A DNA stretch of 64,000 bases from Mycobacterium szulgai (GCF_002116635.1 NZ_LQPW01000146.1:1-64000); one strand, 5' to 3'; positions 33,710 through 43,267 are shown, numbered from the stretch's first letter. The notes: a model not told the origin generated them from the sequence alone. Numbers and translations are program-made.

Positions 33710-36619
33710 GTGACCGAATCGCCGACCGCAGCACCTGGCAGTACGCCCGGTGTCAACGACGCGGACTCCGACGCGCCGCGGTACCGCTACACAGCTGAGT
33801 TGGCGGCGACGCTGGAACGAACCTGGCAAGAGAATTGGGCCCGGTCGGGGACGTTCAACGTGCCCAACCCGGTCGGCTCACTGGCTCCCGCCGACGGCGC
33901 TGTGCCACAGGACAAGCTCTTCGTCCAGGACATGTTCCCCTACCCGTCGGGCGAAGGATTGCACGTCGGTCACCCACTGGGCTACATCGCCACCGACGTC
34001 TATGCGCGCTACTTCCGGATGATCGGCCGGAACGTGTTGCACGCATTGGGCTTCGATTCCTTCGGGCTGCCCGCCGAGCAGTACGCGGTGCAGACCGGCA
34101 CCCACCCGCGGACCCGGACCGAGGCGAACGTGGTGAACTTCCGCCGGCAGCTGGGCCGGCTGGGGCTGGGCCATGACAGTCGCCGCAGCTTCTCCACCAC
34201 CGACGTCGAGTTCTACAAGTGGACGCAGTGGATCTTCCTGCAGATCTACCACGCCTGGTTCGACACGACGGCCAATAAGGCGCGCCCGATCTCGGAGCTG
34301 GTCAACGAATTCGATTCTGGTGCAAGGACTCTCGATGACGGCCGGGACTGGGCGGTGCTGTCGGCGGGGGAGCGGGCCGACGTGATCGACGGCTTCCGGC
34401 TCGTCTACCGGGCCGACTCGCTGGTGAACTGGTGTCCGGGACTGGGCACCGTGCTGGCCAACGAGGAGGTCACTGCGGACGGCCGCAGTGACCGCGGCAA
34501 TTTTCCGGTGTTCCGGAAACGGTTGCGGCAGTGGATGATGCGGATCACCGCGTACTCCGACCGGTTGCTCGACGACCTCGATGTGCTGGACTGGCCGGAA
34601 AAGGTCAAGACCATGCAGCGCAACTGGATCGGTCGCTCGACCGGAGCCTCGGCGCTGTTCTCGGCCGCCACCACCGGCGGCTCGGCAGCCGAGATCGAGG
34701 TATTCACCACCCGCCCGGACACCTTGTTCGGCGCCACCTATCTGGTGCTGGCGCCCGAGCATGAGCTGGTTGACGAGCTCGTCGCCGCGACCTGGCCGGA
34801 CGGGGTGAACCCGTCATGGACCTACGACAGTGCCACGCCCGGCGAGGCCGTCGCCGCCTACCGTCGCGCGATCGCGGCCAAATCCGACTTGGAGCGCCAG
34901 GAGAGCCGGGAGAAGACCGGTGTCTTCTTGGGCGGCTACGCAACCAATCCCGCCAACGGTGAACAGGTGCCCATCTTCATCGCCGACTACGTGCTGATCG
35001 GGTACGGCACCGGCGCGATCATGGCCGTGCCGGGACACGACCAACGCGACTGGGACTTCGCCCGCGCCCTCGGTCTGCCGATCGTCGAAGTCATTGCCGG
35101 CGGCGATATTTCGGAGGCCGCCTATGCCGGCGACGGAGTGCTGGTCAACTCCGGCTACCTCAACGGCATGAACGTGACCGACGCCAAACAGGCCATCACG
35201 CAACGGCTGGAATCCGACGGCCGCGGTCGCGCGCGTATCGAATTCAAGCTGCGGGACTGGCTTTTCGCGCGGCAACGGTACTGGGGAGAGCCGTTCCCGA
35301 TTGTCTATGACAGTGAGGGCCGCGCGCACGCCCTCGACGAGGCAGCGCTGCCCGTCGAACTTCCCGACGTGCCCGACTATTCGCCGGTGCTTTTCGATCC
35401 CGACGATGCTGACAGCGAACCGTCGCCGCCGTTGGCCAAGGCGACGCAATGGGTGCATGTCGAACTCGACCTCGGCGACGGCCTGAAGCCCTACACCCGC
35501 GACACCAACGTGATGCCGCAGTGGGCGGCCAGCTCCTGGTACGAACTGCGCTACACCGACCCGCATAACTCAGAGCGGTTCTGCGCCAGGGAAAACGAGG
35601 CCTACTGGATGGGTCCACGTCCGGCTGAACACGGTCCTGACGACCCCGGCGGCGTCGACCTGTATGTCGGCGGTGCCGAACATGCCGTGCTGCACCTGTT
35701 GTATTCCAGGTTCTGGCACAAGGTTTTATACGATCTCGGTCACGTCAGCTCACGCGAGCCGTTCCGCAGACTGGTCAACCAGGGCTACATTCAGGCGTTC
35801 GCCTACACCGATGCCCGCGGATCATATGTGCCCGCCGAGCAGGTCGTCGAGCGCGATGGCCGGTTCTTCCTGCTTGGGCCGGAAGGGTCCGACGGCCCCG
35901 AGACGGAGGTGTTTCAGGAATTCGGCAAAATCGGTAAGAGCCTGAAGAATTCGATATCGCCCGACGATATCTGCGACGACTACGGCGCCGATACGTTGCG
36001 CGTCTACGAGATGTCGATGGGGCCGCTGGAAGCATCCCGGCCATGGGCCACCAAGGATGTCGTCGGTGCCTACCGTTTCCTGCAGCGAGTCTGGCGGCTG
36101 GTGGTCGACGAGGAGACCGGCGAGACCCGGGTGGTCGACGCCGAGCTGGACACCGACACCTTGCGCGCTCTGCACCGCACCATCGCCGGAGTCTCCGAAG
36201 ACTATGCGGCACTGCGCAATAACACCGCGGCCGCCAAGCTGATCGAGTACACCAACCACCTCACCAAGCGACACCGTGACGCAGTACCGCGGGCGGCGGT
36301 CGAGCCGCTGGTGCTGATGCTGGCGCCGTTGGCCCCGCATCTGGGTGAGGAGATGTGGCTGCGGCTGGGCAACACCACCTCGCTGGCGCACGGTCCCTTC
36401 CCGCAGGCCGATCCGGCCTATCTAGTCGACGACACCGTCGAATACCCGGTACAGGTCAACGGCAAGGTGCGTGGCCGCGTGGTGGTGGCCGCCGACGCCG
36501 ACAACGACACGGTGCAGGCCGCTGCCCTGGATGACGAAAAGGTGCGGGCGTTTCTGGCCGGCGCAACTCCGCGCAAGGTGATCGTGGTCCCCGGCCGACT
36601 GGTCAACCTCGTCATCTAG
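33710..36619 (+). CDS. leuS: Leucyl-tRNA synthetase (969 aa)
   Basis: This is a class I aminoacyl-tRNA synthetase charging tRNA-Leu. The HIGH-equivalent is in YPSGEGLHVGHPLG, the editing (CP1) domain includes FTTRPDTLFGATYLVLAPEH and YGTGAIMAVPGHD, and the KMSKS-equivalent is in FGKIGKSLKNS. The C-terminal anticodon-binding and tail region ends RVVVAADADND then KVIVVPGRLVNLVI. The GTG at 33710 gives 969 residues beginning TESPT, matching the M. tuberculosis protein as remembered; a TTG two codons earlier is less likely. It is divergent from mtc28, with about 200 bases of shared control region. No T-box-like leader was recognised. Confidence 0.97.
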   Translation: MTESPTAAPGSTPGVNDADSDAPRYRYTAELAATLERTWQENWARSGTFNVPNPVGSLAPADGAVPQDKLFVQDMFPYPSGEGLHVGHPLGYIATDVYARYFRMIGRNVLHALGFDSFGLPAEQYAVQTGTHPRTRTEANVVNFRRQLGRLGLGHDSRRSFSTTDVEFYKWTQWIFLQIYHAWFDTTANKARPISELVNEFDSGARTLDDGRDWAVLSAGERADVIDGFRLVYRADSLVNWCPGLGTVLANEEVTADGRSDRGNFPVFRKRLRQWMMRITAYSDRLLDDLDVLDWPEKVKTMQRNWIGRSTGASALFSAATTGGSAAEIEVFTTRPDTLFGATYLVLAPEHELVDELVAATWPDGVNPSWTYDSATPGEAVAAYRRAIAAKSDLERQESREKTGVFLGGYATNPANGEQVPIFIADYVLIGYGTGAIMAVPGHDQRDWDFARALGLPIVEVIAGGDISEAAYAGDGVLVNSGYLNGMNVTDAKQAITQRLESDGRGRARIEFKLRDWLFARQRYWGEPFPIVYDSEGRAHALDEAALPVELPDVPDYSPVLFDPDDADSEPSPPLAKATQWVHVELDLGDGLKPYTRDTNVMPQWAASSWYELRYTDPHNSERFCARENEAYWMGPRPAEHGPDDPGGVDLYVGGAEHAVLHLLYSRFWHKVLYDLGHVSSREPFRRLVNQGYIQAFAYTDARGSYVPAEQVVERDGRFFLLGPEGSDGPETEVFQEFGKIGKSLKNSISPDDICDDYGADTLRVYEMSMGPLEASRPWATKDVVGAYRFLQRVWRLVVDEETGETRVVDAELDTDTLRALHRTIAGVSEDYAALRNNTAAAKLIEYTNHLTKRHRDAVPRAAVEPLVLMLAPLAPHLGEEMWLRLGNTTSLAHGPFPQADPAYLVDDTVEYPVQVNGKVRGRVVVAADADNDTVQAAALDDEKVRAFLAGATPRKVIVVPGRLVNLVI

Positions 36620-36622
36620 GCA

Positions 36623-37288
36623 TCAGCGCGGCCGGATCACGACCTCGTGCATGTGGCCGTCGGGCGGCGTCGCCACCACATTGGCGACCACCTGGCCCAC
36701 CGTTTCCGGCCGGATGAACTTCGCCGGGTCATACTCGCCGCCTTCGTATGCGACGAGTTCGCGCTGCATGTCGGTATCGACGCGACCGGGATGGATCGAC
36801 GTCACCCGCAGCGCCGGCTCGTCCTGCCGCAGCGAATCGGCAATGGCGCGCAAGGCGAACTTGCTGGCCGAATAGGAGGCCATACCCGGTGAAACATTGC
36901 GCCCGGAACCGGAGTTGATGAACAGCACCTGACCACCGGCCTGCCGCAGCGCAGGCAGCAGTGCCAAAGTGAGCGCCACCACGCCAAAAACGTTGACGCT
37001 GAACGTAGCTCGCCACTCGTCGACATGTGATTCCGCGAACCGGCCCGGGATGGACACCCCCGCGTTGTGTACCAGCACATCCAATTCGTCGATGACTTCG
37101 CAGCTGGCTTCGATCGAATCGGTGTCGGTGAGGTCCAACAGAAAGGTGGTGGCGCCGAGCCGATTCGCGACGGCGTCGAGCCGCGCCGATGGCCGGCCGG
37201 CCAGCAGCAGGGTATGGGTGGGCGCCAACGCCGTGGCGATGGCCGCGCCGATGCCGCCGCCGGCGCCGGTGATCAGTGCAGTGGGCAT
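36623..37288 (-). CDS. Short-chain dehydrogenase/reductase (221 aa)
   Basis: This is a classical SDR oxidoreductase: TGAGGGIGAA for NAD(P) binding at residues 7-16, HNAGVS, and the catalytic Ser with YSASK (Tyr and Lys) in SGSGRNVSPGMASYSASKFA. The SIHPGRVDTDM stretch follows as in the family. The basic residue after the second strand (AGRPSARL) favours NADP. The ATG at 37288 places the Rossmann motif correctly; an upstream GTG would add six residues. It ends 3 bases from leuS on the opposite strand. It is not, from memory, between Rv0041 and Rv0042c in M. tuberculosis. The substrate is unknown. Confidence 0.92.
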   Translation of the reverse strand: MPTALITGAGGGIGAAIATALAPTHTLLLAGRPSARLDAVANRLGATTFLLDLTDTDSIEASCEVIDELDVLVHNAGVSIPGRFAESHVDEWRATFSVNVFGVVALTLALLPALRQAGGQVLFINSGSGRNVSPGMASYSASKFALRAIADSLRQDEPALRVTSIHPGRVDTDMQRELVAYEGGEYDPAKFIRPETVGQVVANVVATPPDGHMHEVVIRPR

Positions 37289-37328
37289 GACTTGACCGGT
37301 TACCAATGACCTTGGCAGTCAAACACTT

Positions 37329-37826
37329 TCAGGCCTGCGAGCGATTAGGGCAGTCCGAGCTGCCAGCCGGCTCACCCGCTGCCAGCCGGTCCAGCGGGGC
37401 CAGTGCCTTCAGCAGGGTCTCCAGGTCTGATGGGGGAAGTTGGCTGAGCATCGCGGCCAGCGCGGCGTGCCGGTTGGCCAGCGATTCGGCATGAACTGCC
37501 CGGCCCTGGGGGGTGATGTCGACCAGGACGGCCCGCAGATCCGACGGATCACGCGAGCGTTTCACCAGTCCGATCTTCTCCAGCCGGCGAATGGCCACGG
37601 TGGTGGTGGGCGTACGTACCCGTTCATGCGCGGCCAGGTCGGTCATCCGGATGGGGCCACGGTCGAGCAAGGTGACCAAAATTGACAGCTGCGCAAGCGT
37701 CAATTCACCTGCGACCACGCCGTTGGGATCGCCTCGGCGCAGTATCGAGAACAGCTTGGACAGCGCCCGATGCAGCCCCTCCGCCAGCTCCGTCACCTCC
37801 GGGGCTGTGGGTTCGCTGTCCGCCAT
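37329..37826 (-). CDS. MarR-family transcriptional regulator, Rv0042c-like (165 aa)
   Basis: This is a winged-helix MarR regulator: LAQLSILVTLLDRGPIRMTDLAAHERV for the helix-turn-helix, TTTVAIRRLEKIGLVKRSRDPSDLRAVLVDITPQG (read in pieces) for recognition helix and wing. Such proteins usually repress adjacent genes and respond to small phenolic or lipophilic ligands. It lies 40 bases upstream of the SDR on the same strand, so it may control that gene, and 62 bases downstream of the ABC ATPase gene. It corresponds in position to Rv0042c. Confidence 0.92.
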   Translation of the reverse strand: MADSEPTAPEVTELAEGLHRALSKLFSILRRGDPNGVVAGELTLAQLSILVTLLDRGPIRMTDLAAHERVRTPTTTVAIRRLEKIGLVKRSRDPSDLRAVLVDITPQGRAVHAESLANRHAALAAMLSQLPPSDLETLLKALAPLDRLAAGEPAGSSDCPNRSQA

Positions 37827-37888
37827 AAGTCGGCAGTCTAACCCGACACAACCGCGACGGGAGACCCGGAATAGAACATGCGTCCGAC

Positions 37889-38638
37889 CTAAAGCACCTG
37901 GGAGAGGAACCGTTGCAGTCGTTCGGTCTCTGCTGCCTCGAAAATCTGCTCCGGAGGGCCGGATTCCACCACTTTGCCATGATCCATGAATGCGACGGCA
38001 TCCGATGCCGAGCGGGCGAAGCCCATTTCGTGGGTGACGACCACCATGGTCATCCCGCCGGCACCAAGGTCTGCAATCAGTTTCAGGATGCCTTTGACCA
38101 TTTCGGGATCCAGCGCCGAGGTCGCTTCGTCGAAGAACATCACCTGTGGGGACATGGCCAGCGCGCGCGCGATCGCGACGCGTTGCTGTTGGCCTCCGGA
38201 CAGGGTGTCCGGACGGGCACCGGCCTTGTGTTTCAGGCCAACTCGGCCCAGCTGGCTCAGCGCGAGTTCACGGGCCGCGTCGGCGGGCAATCGGCGCAGT
38301 TTGCGCGGCGCCAGCGCGACGTTATCCAGCACGCTGCGGTGCGGGAACAGATTGAAATGCTGGAACACCATGCCGATGCGCTGCCGTAATTCGTTGGGGT
38401 CGTCGCGCAACACCGATCGGCCGTCCAGCAAGATGTCCCCACTATCGGGCTCGTGCAACCGATTCAGGGTACGAAGCAATGTCGATTTGCCCGAGCCGGA
38501 CGGGCCGATCACCGCGGTGGTACTGCCCGCTGGCACGTCGATGTCCACGCCGCGCAATACCGCAACGCCGCCAAGCATCTGGTGAATGCCTTTGGCTACC
38601 AATGAGACTGGCTCGCGTCGCACGTCACCGGTCGTCAT
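37889..38638 (-). CDS. Polar amino-acid ABC transporter ATPase, GlnQ-like (249 aa)
   Basis: This is the ATPase subunit of a polar-amino-acid (PAAT) importer. It has Walker A GPSGSGKST, Q-loop VFQHFNLFPH, signature LSGGQQQRVAIARAL, Walker B VMFFDEATSALD and switch His VVVTHEM. FNLFPHRSVLDN is typical of GlnQ/HisP members. The start overlaps the end of the substrate-binding/permease gene by ATGA, showing translational coupling. In M. tuberculosis no such transporter is remembered at this place. The likely substrate is glutamine, glutamate or a related amino acid; specificity is inference. Confidence 0.92.
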   Translation of the reverse strand: MTTGDVRREPVSLVAKGIHQMLGGVAVLRGVDIDVPAGSTTAVIGPSGSGKSTLLRTLNRLHEPDSGDILLDGRSVLRDDPNELRQRIGMVFQHFNLFPHRSVLDNVALAPRKLRRLPADAARELALSQLGRVGLKHKAGARPDTLSGGQQQRVAIARALAMSPQVMFFDEATSALDPEMVKGILKLIADLGAGGMTMVVVTHEMGFARSASDAVAFMDHGKVVESGPPEQIFEAAETERLQRFLSQVL

Positions 38639-40440
38639 ACCATCTCCTGGCCGAGGGTGGAGGAGACCACATCCGGAGGGTCCTCGGGTTCGAGTTTGGC
38701 CCGGCCGCGGCGCAGCCGATTGTCGATGTAGTTCACCAGATGCGTTAACGGCACAGTCAATATCAGGTAGAAGATCCCCGCGGCCACCAGCGGCGACAAG
38801 TTGCCGGTCTGCGCGTTGAGGTCACGACCGACCTGAAACAGCTCGCGCTGCTTGGCAACCAGCCCGAGGAAGTACACCAGCGCAGACGCTTTCAGCAGCG
38901 CGATGAACTGATTGACCAAAGCCGGCAATACCCGCCGGATGCCCTGCGGCACTACCACCAACCGCATCGCGGCCGGATAGCTGAAGCCCAGCGCACGCGA
39001 GGCCTCCAGCTGTCCGGGGTCGACGCTCTGTATTCCCGAGCGCAGGATCTCGCCGACGTAGGCGGCGGCCATCAACCCCAACGCGGCAATGCCGAGGGGG
39101 TACGGGTTGTTGTTGGTCAGGCCGCCAACCAGCGGACCCACACCCAGCCCGATGATCAGAATGATCACCACCTCGGGCAGCCCTCGGAAGACGTCGGTGT
39201 ACACCCGCGCCGGCCAGCGCAGCCAGCGTTTACTCGACATTCCCGCGACCGCCAGCCCCATGCCGAGCGTCAGGCCCACGACGCTGGCGCTGCCGGTCAG
39301 GATCAGGGTGTTGGGCAGCCCGGTGGTGAGCAGCGCGGGGATGGCCTGGCGGTACAGGTCCCAGTCCAGCAGGGATTCGCGCAGCTGGGTGAGGGTGGAC
39401 TTAGGGGCAACGGGTGCGGTCTGGGACCGCTGGTGGCGAGCCGCAATGGCGGCGAAGTCCGGCAGGTGCGGGCTGGGTGCGGCCTTGGATCCCGGTTTCC
39501 AGCCCGGCGGCAGTGCGCGCGGCACCCAGTCGCTGTACAACCGCGACCACGTCCCGTCGGCGATGACGGCGTCCAGCCCGGAGTTGAGCGCATCGATCAG
39601 CGGCCGGTTCTCCCGGGCGACGGCATAGGCCACGAAGTCGCCGAGGCTGAAGGTGGTCGCCACCGCGACGGCCGGGTCACCTGACCGCATCACCGCCGAG
39701 GCGAGGTTGATCGGCGCTACCCAGGCGTCGATCTGGCGGGTTTTCAGGCTGGCATACACCGTGTTGAAGTCGGGAAACTCCACCGGCTGCAGCCCTAACG
39801 TCTCAACGACATAGGCCTCTTGCACCGTCCCCTGCACGACGCCGATCCGCTGTCCGGCCTCGAGATCCGCGAATCCCTTGATCGGCGAACCAGGTGGCAC
39901 GACGAGCGTGTCGTAGCCGAAGTCGTAGCCGTTGGTGAACGCCACCGTATGGCGCCGCGCGTCGGTGGCCTTCACCGCGGCCGAGCCGACATCGAATCGC
40001 CGCGATGCCACCTGGGCGAGCAGCCCGGAGAAATCGGTGCCGACGAAGCGCACCTTGAGGCCCAGCTTGTCGGCGATCGCACGCAGCAACTGGTTGTCGA
40101 AACCGGTGAATCGGCCGGTGGAGTTGATGCAGGCGTTCGGCGGGGCATCCGAGAGCGTGCCGACGGTCAGCACGCCCGGCGTACCGAGACCCAGCGCGGC
40201 CCCGTTCACCGAGGTCAGCGGCTCGACACCGGCGGTGGTGTCGGTGTCATCCTGGCCCGCATTCGGGGTGCCGGTCAGGCCCGTCGGCAGTGCGGTGGCA
40301 CTTTCCACCCCGGCGGGCGCGCATTGATTGCGGTCAGCCGCAGCGGTCGGGGCCACCGCCAAACCGCCGACGATCAGGATTGTCGCGGCCAATCCGAGCA
40401 CCTTTGCGCCACGCCTAGCCCGCCGGCCCCAGCAACTCAT
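38635..40440 (-). CDS. Amino-acid ABC transporter, fused substrate-binding protein and permease (601 aa)
   Basis: The N-terminus has a basic stretch and signal-like helix (VLGLAATILIVGGLAVAPTAA). A family 3 solute-binding domain follows (about 75-320: LTVGTLSDAPPNACIN, GFDNQLLRAIADKLGLKVRFV, FDVGSAAVKATDARR). Then comes a His/Gln-type inner-membrane permease (about 375-590: IPALLTTGLPNTLILTGSASVVGLTLGMGLA, with the EAA-like loop LEASRALGFSYPAAMRLVVVPQGIRRVLP). Fusion of binding protein to permease keeps the receptor tethered outside the membrane and is known in GlnPQ-type importers. The ATG at 40440 is chosen to place the signal helix near the start. It is coupled to the ATPase gene by a 4-base overlap. 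Confidence 0.92.
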   Translation of the reverse strand: MSCWGRRARRGAKVLGLAATILIVGGLAVAPTAAADRNQCAPAGVESATALPTGLTGTPNAGQDDTDTTAGVEPLTSVNGAALGLGTPGVLTVGTLSDAPPNACINSTGRFTGFDNQLLRAIADKLGLKVRFVGTDFSGLLAQVASRRFDVGSAAVKATDARRHTVAFTNGYDFGYDTLVVPPGSPIKGFADLEAGQRIGVVQGTVQEAYVVETLGLQPVEFPDFNTVYASLKTRQIDAWVAPINLASAVMRSGDPAVAVATTFSLGDFVAYAVARENRPLIDALNSGLDAVIADGTWSRLYSDWVPRALPPGWKPGSKAAPSPHLPDFAAIAARHQRSQTAPVAPKSTLTQLRESLLDWDLYRQAIPALLTTGLPNTLILTGSASVVGLTLGMGLAVAGMSSKRWLRWPARVYTDVFRGLPEVVIILIIGLGVGPLVGGLTNNNPYPLGIAALGLMAAAYVGEILRSGIQSVDPGQLEASRALGFSYPAAMRLVVVPQGIRRVLPALVNQFIALLKASALVYFLGLVAKQRELFQVGRDLNAQTGNLSPLVAAGIFYLILTVPLTHLVNYIDNRLRRGRAKLEPEDPPDVVSSTLGQEMV

Positions 40441-40486
40441 CACCGTCACCGTAACCGCAGACCTGCACCCCGCGCCGTTCAGAGCG

Positions 40487-41209
40487 CTAGAAAGCGAACG
40501 AAGCTCCCGCGTCGGCCGTGGCGTGCAGCGGAAGCGGGTCCAAACAGGGCCCATCGGCCGGGATGAACACTCGGCGCCGAACCAATTCGGTCAGCATCCG
40601 CTGCGCCATCAGATCGGCGCGGCTGACGCACGCGGCCCTGGCGGCCTCGGGGTCGCGCCGGTGAATCGCCGACGTTTCTTCTTCGTAGTACGGCAGCAGC
40701 TCGTCGCGACTGCTCTGGCAGACCATCCAGAAAGCGCGGGGAATGAGGTTGTCCGAGGCCCGGATGGTGGCGTGCAACCGCGGGCCGGCATATTCCTCGT
40801 TGACCGTGCGGCGGTATTCGCACGCGATCTCGGCGAAACTTCGCGGATCCTTGCACGCCCGCAGCGAGCGCATCAGCGCATCGAGTTGCCCCAGGATGCG
40901 CGGCGTGGGATTGGCCGCTGCCCGCGCCGACGCGATCCCGTTGAGCAGGCCGTCGAGTTCGTGGTGCTCGAGGACCGTGGATTCGTCGAAGCGTTCCACG
41001 AACGCGCCGCGGTGATAGCGGGTGGACACGATGCCGTCATGTTCGAGCTGAACCAGCGCTTCTTGGATGGGGACCCGGCTGACGCCCAGACCCTGCGCGA
41101 TTTCGTTGCGGTCGACGCGGTCGCCGCTGCGTAGCTTGCCCGTCAAGACCAGGTTCAGGATGTGCGAGACAACCTGATCCTTTTCCTTGATCCCATATTT
41201 TTTCGGCAT
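40487..41209 (-). CDS. GntR/FadR-family transcriptional regulator, Rv0043c-like (240 aa)
   Basis: An N-terminal winged helix-turn-helix (GDRVDRNEIAQGLGVSRVPIQEALVQLEHDGIV) is joined to a C-terminal FCD-type helical ligand domain containing the usual acidic/His residues (RAAANPTPRILGQLDALMRSL and EIACEYRRTVNEEY). FCD proteins respond to organic or fatty acids, often through a bound metal. The start ATG at 41209 follows AAAAGG-containing sequence. It lies between the amino-acid transporter operon and the Rv0044c-like gene, all on the minus strand. It may regulate the transporter 46 bases downstream; this is inference. Confidence 0.9.
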   Translation of the reverse strand: MPKKYGIKEKDQVVSHILNLVLTGKLRSGDRVDRNEIAQGLGVSRVPIQEALVQLEHDGIVSTRYHRGAFVERFDESTVLEHHELDGLLNGIASARAAANPTPRILGQLDALMRSLRACKDPRSFAEIACEYRRTVNEEYAGPRLHATIRASDNLIPRAFWMVCQSSRDELLPYYEEETSAIHRRDPEAARAACVSRADLMAQRMLTELVRRRVFIPADGPCLDPLPLHATADAGASFAF

Positions 41210-41306
41210 CGGCGTGTTGAGCCTCTTTCAGCCTCCCGAGCGGCAATTGGCGTGCGCAAGTTTCTCATGACTGACGCCATACGGTCAGATGTTTCGCAGA
41301 AGTGAG

Positions 41307-42092
41307 CTAACGCCCGTCACGCCACTTACAGAGCGCTTCGGCGGCGCTCAGGTCGTAGTCCGGGCCGTCGCAACCGACCGTCAGCAACGTGACACCGAGG
41401 CCGACCAGAGCGTCCGCGTTGGCGGTCAGACCGCCCGCGCTTTCGACGGCGGCCGAGTGCTGGATGCCCGTCGGATCCCTGCCAACGTCGGCGCAGTGCC
41501 GCTCGAGCACGGCGGATTTCGCCGGGTACTCGTCGATGCTGGTGAAGCTGTGCCAGATGTCGGCGTATTCGGCGACCAGCCGCAGGGTTTTGCGTTCGCC
41601 GCCACCGCCGATCAGCACCGGGATGTCGCGGGTGGGTGCCGGGTTGAGTTTGCCCAGCCGCGACTTGATCCGGGGGAGTGCGCCGGCCAGGTCGTCGAGG
41701 CGGCTGCCCGCGGTGCCGAACTCGTAGCCGTACTCGTCGTAGTCCTTTCGTTTCCAGCCCGAACCGATGCCCAGGATCAGCCGGCCGTCGCAAATGTGGT
41801 CGACGGTGCGTGCCATGTCGGCCAGCAGCTCCGGATTGCGGTAGGAGTTGCAGGTCACCAGGGCGCCGATCTGGATCCGCGAGGTCTGCTCCGCCCAGGC
41901 CCCGAGCATGGTCCAGCATTCGAAATGCGCGCCGTCGGGATCGCCGTAGAGCGGAAAGAAGTGGTCCCAGTTGAAGACGATGTCGACGCCGATGTCTTCG
42001 CAGCGGCGCACGGCGTCGCGCATCTGGCCGTACTGCGGGGCGTGCTGTGGCTGTAATTGGACGCCGATTCGAACGGCAAGGTCAGAGGTCAT
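41307..42092 (-). CDS. F420-dependent LLM-class oxidoreductase, Rv0044c-like (261 aa)
   Basis: This is a luciferase-like monooxygenase-fold protein of the F420-dependent class. Indicators are VDIVFNWDHFFPLYGDPDG near the N-terminus, RIQIGALVTCNSYRNPELLADMARTVDH, the loop DGRLILGIGSGWKRKDYDEYGYEF, and IPVLIGGGGERKTLRLVAEYAD. The start codon overlaps the stop of the upstream flavin oxidoreductase gene in TAATG, so the two are coupled. Its length is close to Rv0044c (264 aa). The substrate is unknown. Mycobacterial members act on varied small molecules. Confidence 0.9.
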   Translation of the reverse strand: MTSDLAVRIGVQLQPQHAPQYGQMRDAVRRCEDIGVDIVFNWDHFFPLYGDPDGAHFECWTMLGAWAEQTSRIQIGALVTCNSYRNPELLADMARTVDHICDGRLILGIGSGWKRKDYDEYGYEFGTAGSRLDDLAGALPRIKSRLGKLNPAPTRDIPVLIGGGGERKTLRLVAEYADIWHSFTSIDEYPAKSAVLERHCADVGRDPTGIQHSAAVESAGGLTANADALVGLGVTLLTVGCDGPDYDLSAAEALCKWRDGR

Positions 42093-43267
42093 TAGACCAC
42101 CGTAGGCCGAAGCACACAGTGCGTCCCGCTGTAGACCGTCGGCATGCATTTCATGCAGTGGATGCACAAGCCTTCGGTCGCGGTTTCCTCGCGAAAGTGG
42201 TTGACCAGGTTGGGATCTCGCAGCAGCGCGCGGCCCATGGCCACCAATTCGAAGCCTTCGGCCAGTGCGTTCTCGGCGGTATCGAGGCGGTTGATGCCGC
42301 CGAGCAGCATCAGTGGCATCGACAGGGCCGACCGGAATTGACGGGCCAGAGGCAAGAAGAAGGCCTCTTCAAATGGATAGCTGCGGAACAACCGTCGCCC
42401 GATAACGCGCAGCCCCAACCCGACCGCCCGGGGCTGGGACGCGATGAACTCCGCGAGCGGGACATCGCCGCGGAAGTAGTACATCGGGTTCTGCAGCGAG
42501 CTGCCGCCGGTCAATTGCAACGCGTCGAGGTGCCCGTCGGACTGCAGTAGTCGCGCGGTGGGCAGGCTGTCGGTCAGCCAGAAGCCGCCGGGCACGCCGT
42601 CGTCCATGTTGAACTTCGCGGTGACGGCAACTGATTGACCGACGGTCAGACGCACGCGTTCGGCGACCCGGCGGGCCAGTTCCGCGCGGCGCACGGTGTC
42701 GCCGCCGAAGCTGTCGGACCGCTTGTTCAACTTCGGGCTGAAGAACGAGCTGAGCAGGTAGCCGTGGCCCATGTGGATTTCGATCGCATCGAACCCGGCT
42801 TCGACCGCGTTGGCGGCGGCCGTGCCGAAGTCGTCGATCACCGCATCGAGTTGCTCGGCGGTGGCGGCCTTGACCAATCCCATCGCCGGTGCGCTGAGCC
42901 GCGTGGAGGGCGCGAGCGTGGGAGTCCGGTTCGACCGGGTGTTGGCCACCAACCCGGCATGCCCGATCTGCGCACAGACCAGGGCACCCTCGGCATGCAC
43001 CGCCTCGGTCAGGCGGCCCAACTGTGTCGCGCGGTCGCTGTCGAGCACGATCGTGTCGCGATGCACGCGTCCGCCGGGGGAGACAGCGCAGTAGGCCACC
43101 GTCGTCATGGCGGCTCCGCCGCGGGCCACCTCGGTGTGGAAGTCGATGAGCGCGTCGCTGACCTGACCGCGCGGCATCACGCCCTCGAACGTTGCGGCCT
43201 TGATGAATCGGTTCTTCAACGACAGCGGACCCAGCTGCAGTGGAGTAAAAGCGAGTTTCGGTGCCAT
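42092..43267 (-). CDS. Old-Yellow-Enzyme-type NADH:flavin oxidoreductase with Cys-rich tail (391 aa)
   Basis: This is a TIM-barrel FMN enzyme of the OYE/2,4-dienoyl-CoA-reductase group. It shows PLSLKNRFIKAATFEG at the start, CAQIGHAGL, the active-site-type IEIHMGHGYLLSSFFSPKLNKRSD and a phosphate-binding LLGGINRLDTAENALAEG then MGRALLRDPNL. The C-terminus reads CIHCMKCMPTVYSGTHC, a C-x2-C-x2-C-x9-C arrangement that could bind an Fe-S cluster as in dienoyl-CoA reductases. There is no second FAD/NAD domain, so it is a short form. The ATG at 43267 is the natural barrel start. It is coupled to the Rv0044c-like gene and divergent from the epimerase. Confidence 0.9.
   Translation of the reverse strand: MAPKLAFTPLQLGPLSLKNRFIKAATFEGVMPRGQVSDALIDFHTEVARGGAAMTTVAYCAVSPGGRVHRDTIVLDSDRATQLGRLTEAVHAEGALVCAQIGHAGLVANTRSNRTPTLAPSTRLSAPAMGLVKAATAEQLDAVIDDFGTAAANAVEAGFDAIEIHMGHGYLLSSFFSPKLNKRSDSFGGDTVRRAELARRVAERVRLTVGQSVAVTAKFNMDDGVPGGFWLTDSLPTARLLQSDGHLDALQLTGGSSLQNPMYYFRGDVPLAEFIASQPRAVGLGLRVIGRRLFRSYPFEEAFFLPLARQFRSALSMPLMLLGGINRLDTAENALAEGFELVAMGRALLRDPNLVNHFREETATEGLCIHCMKCMPTVYSGTHCVLRPTVV

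Noticed and set aside
42092..43267. The flavin oxidoreductase as the missing PfaD-type enoyl reductase of the Pfa synthase
   Set aside because: It has OYE/dienoyl-CoA-reductase motifs and a Cys-rich tail, lies about 33 kb away and is coupled to an Rv0044c-like gene. PfaD belongs to a different (nitronate-monooxygenase-like) flavoprotein group.
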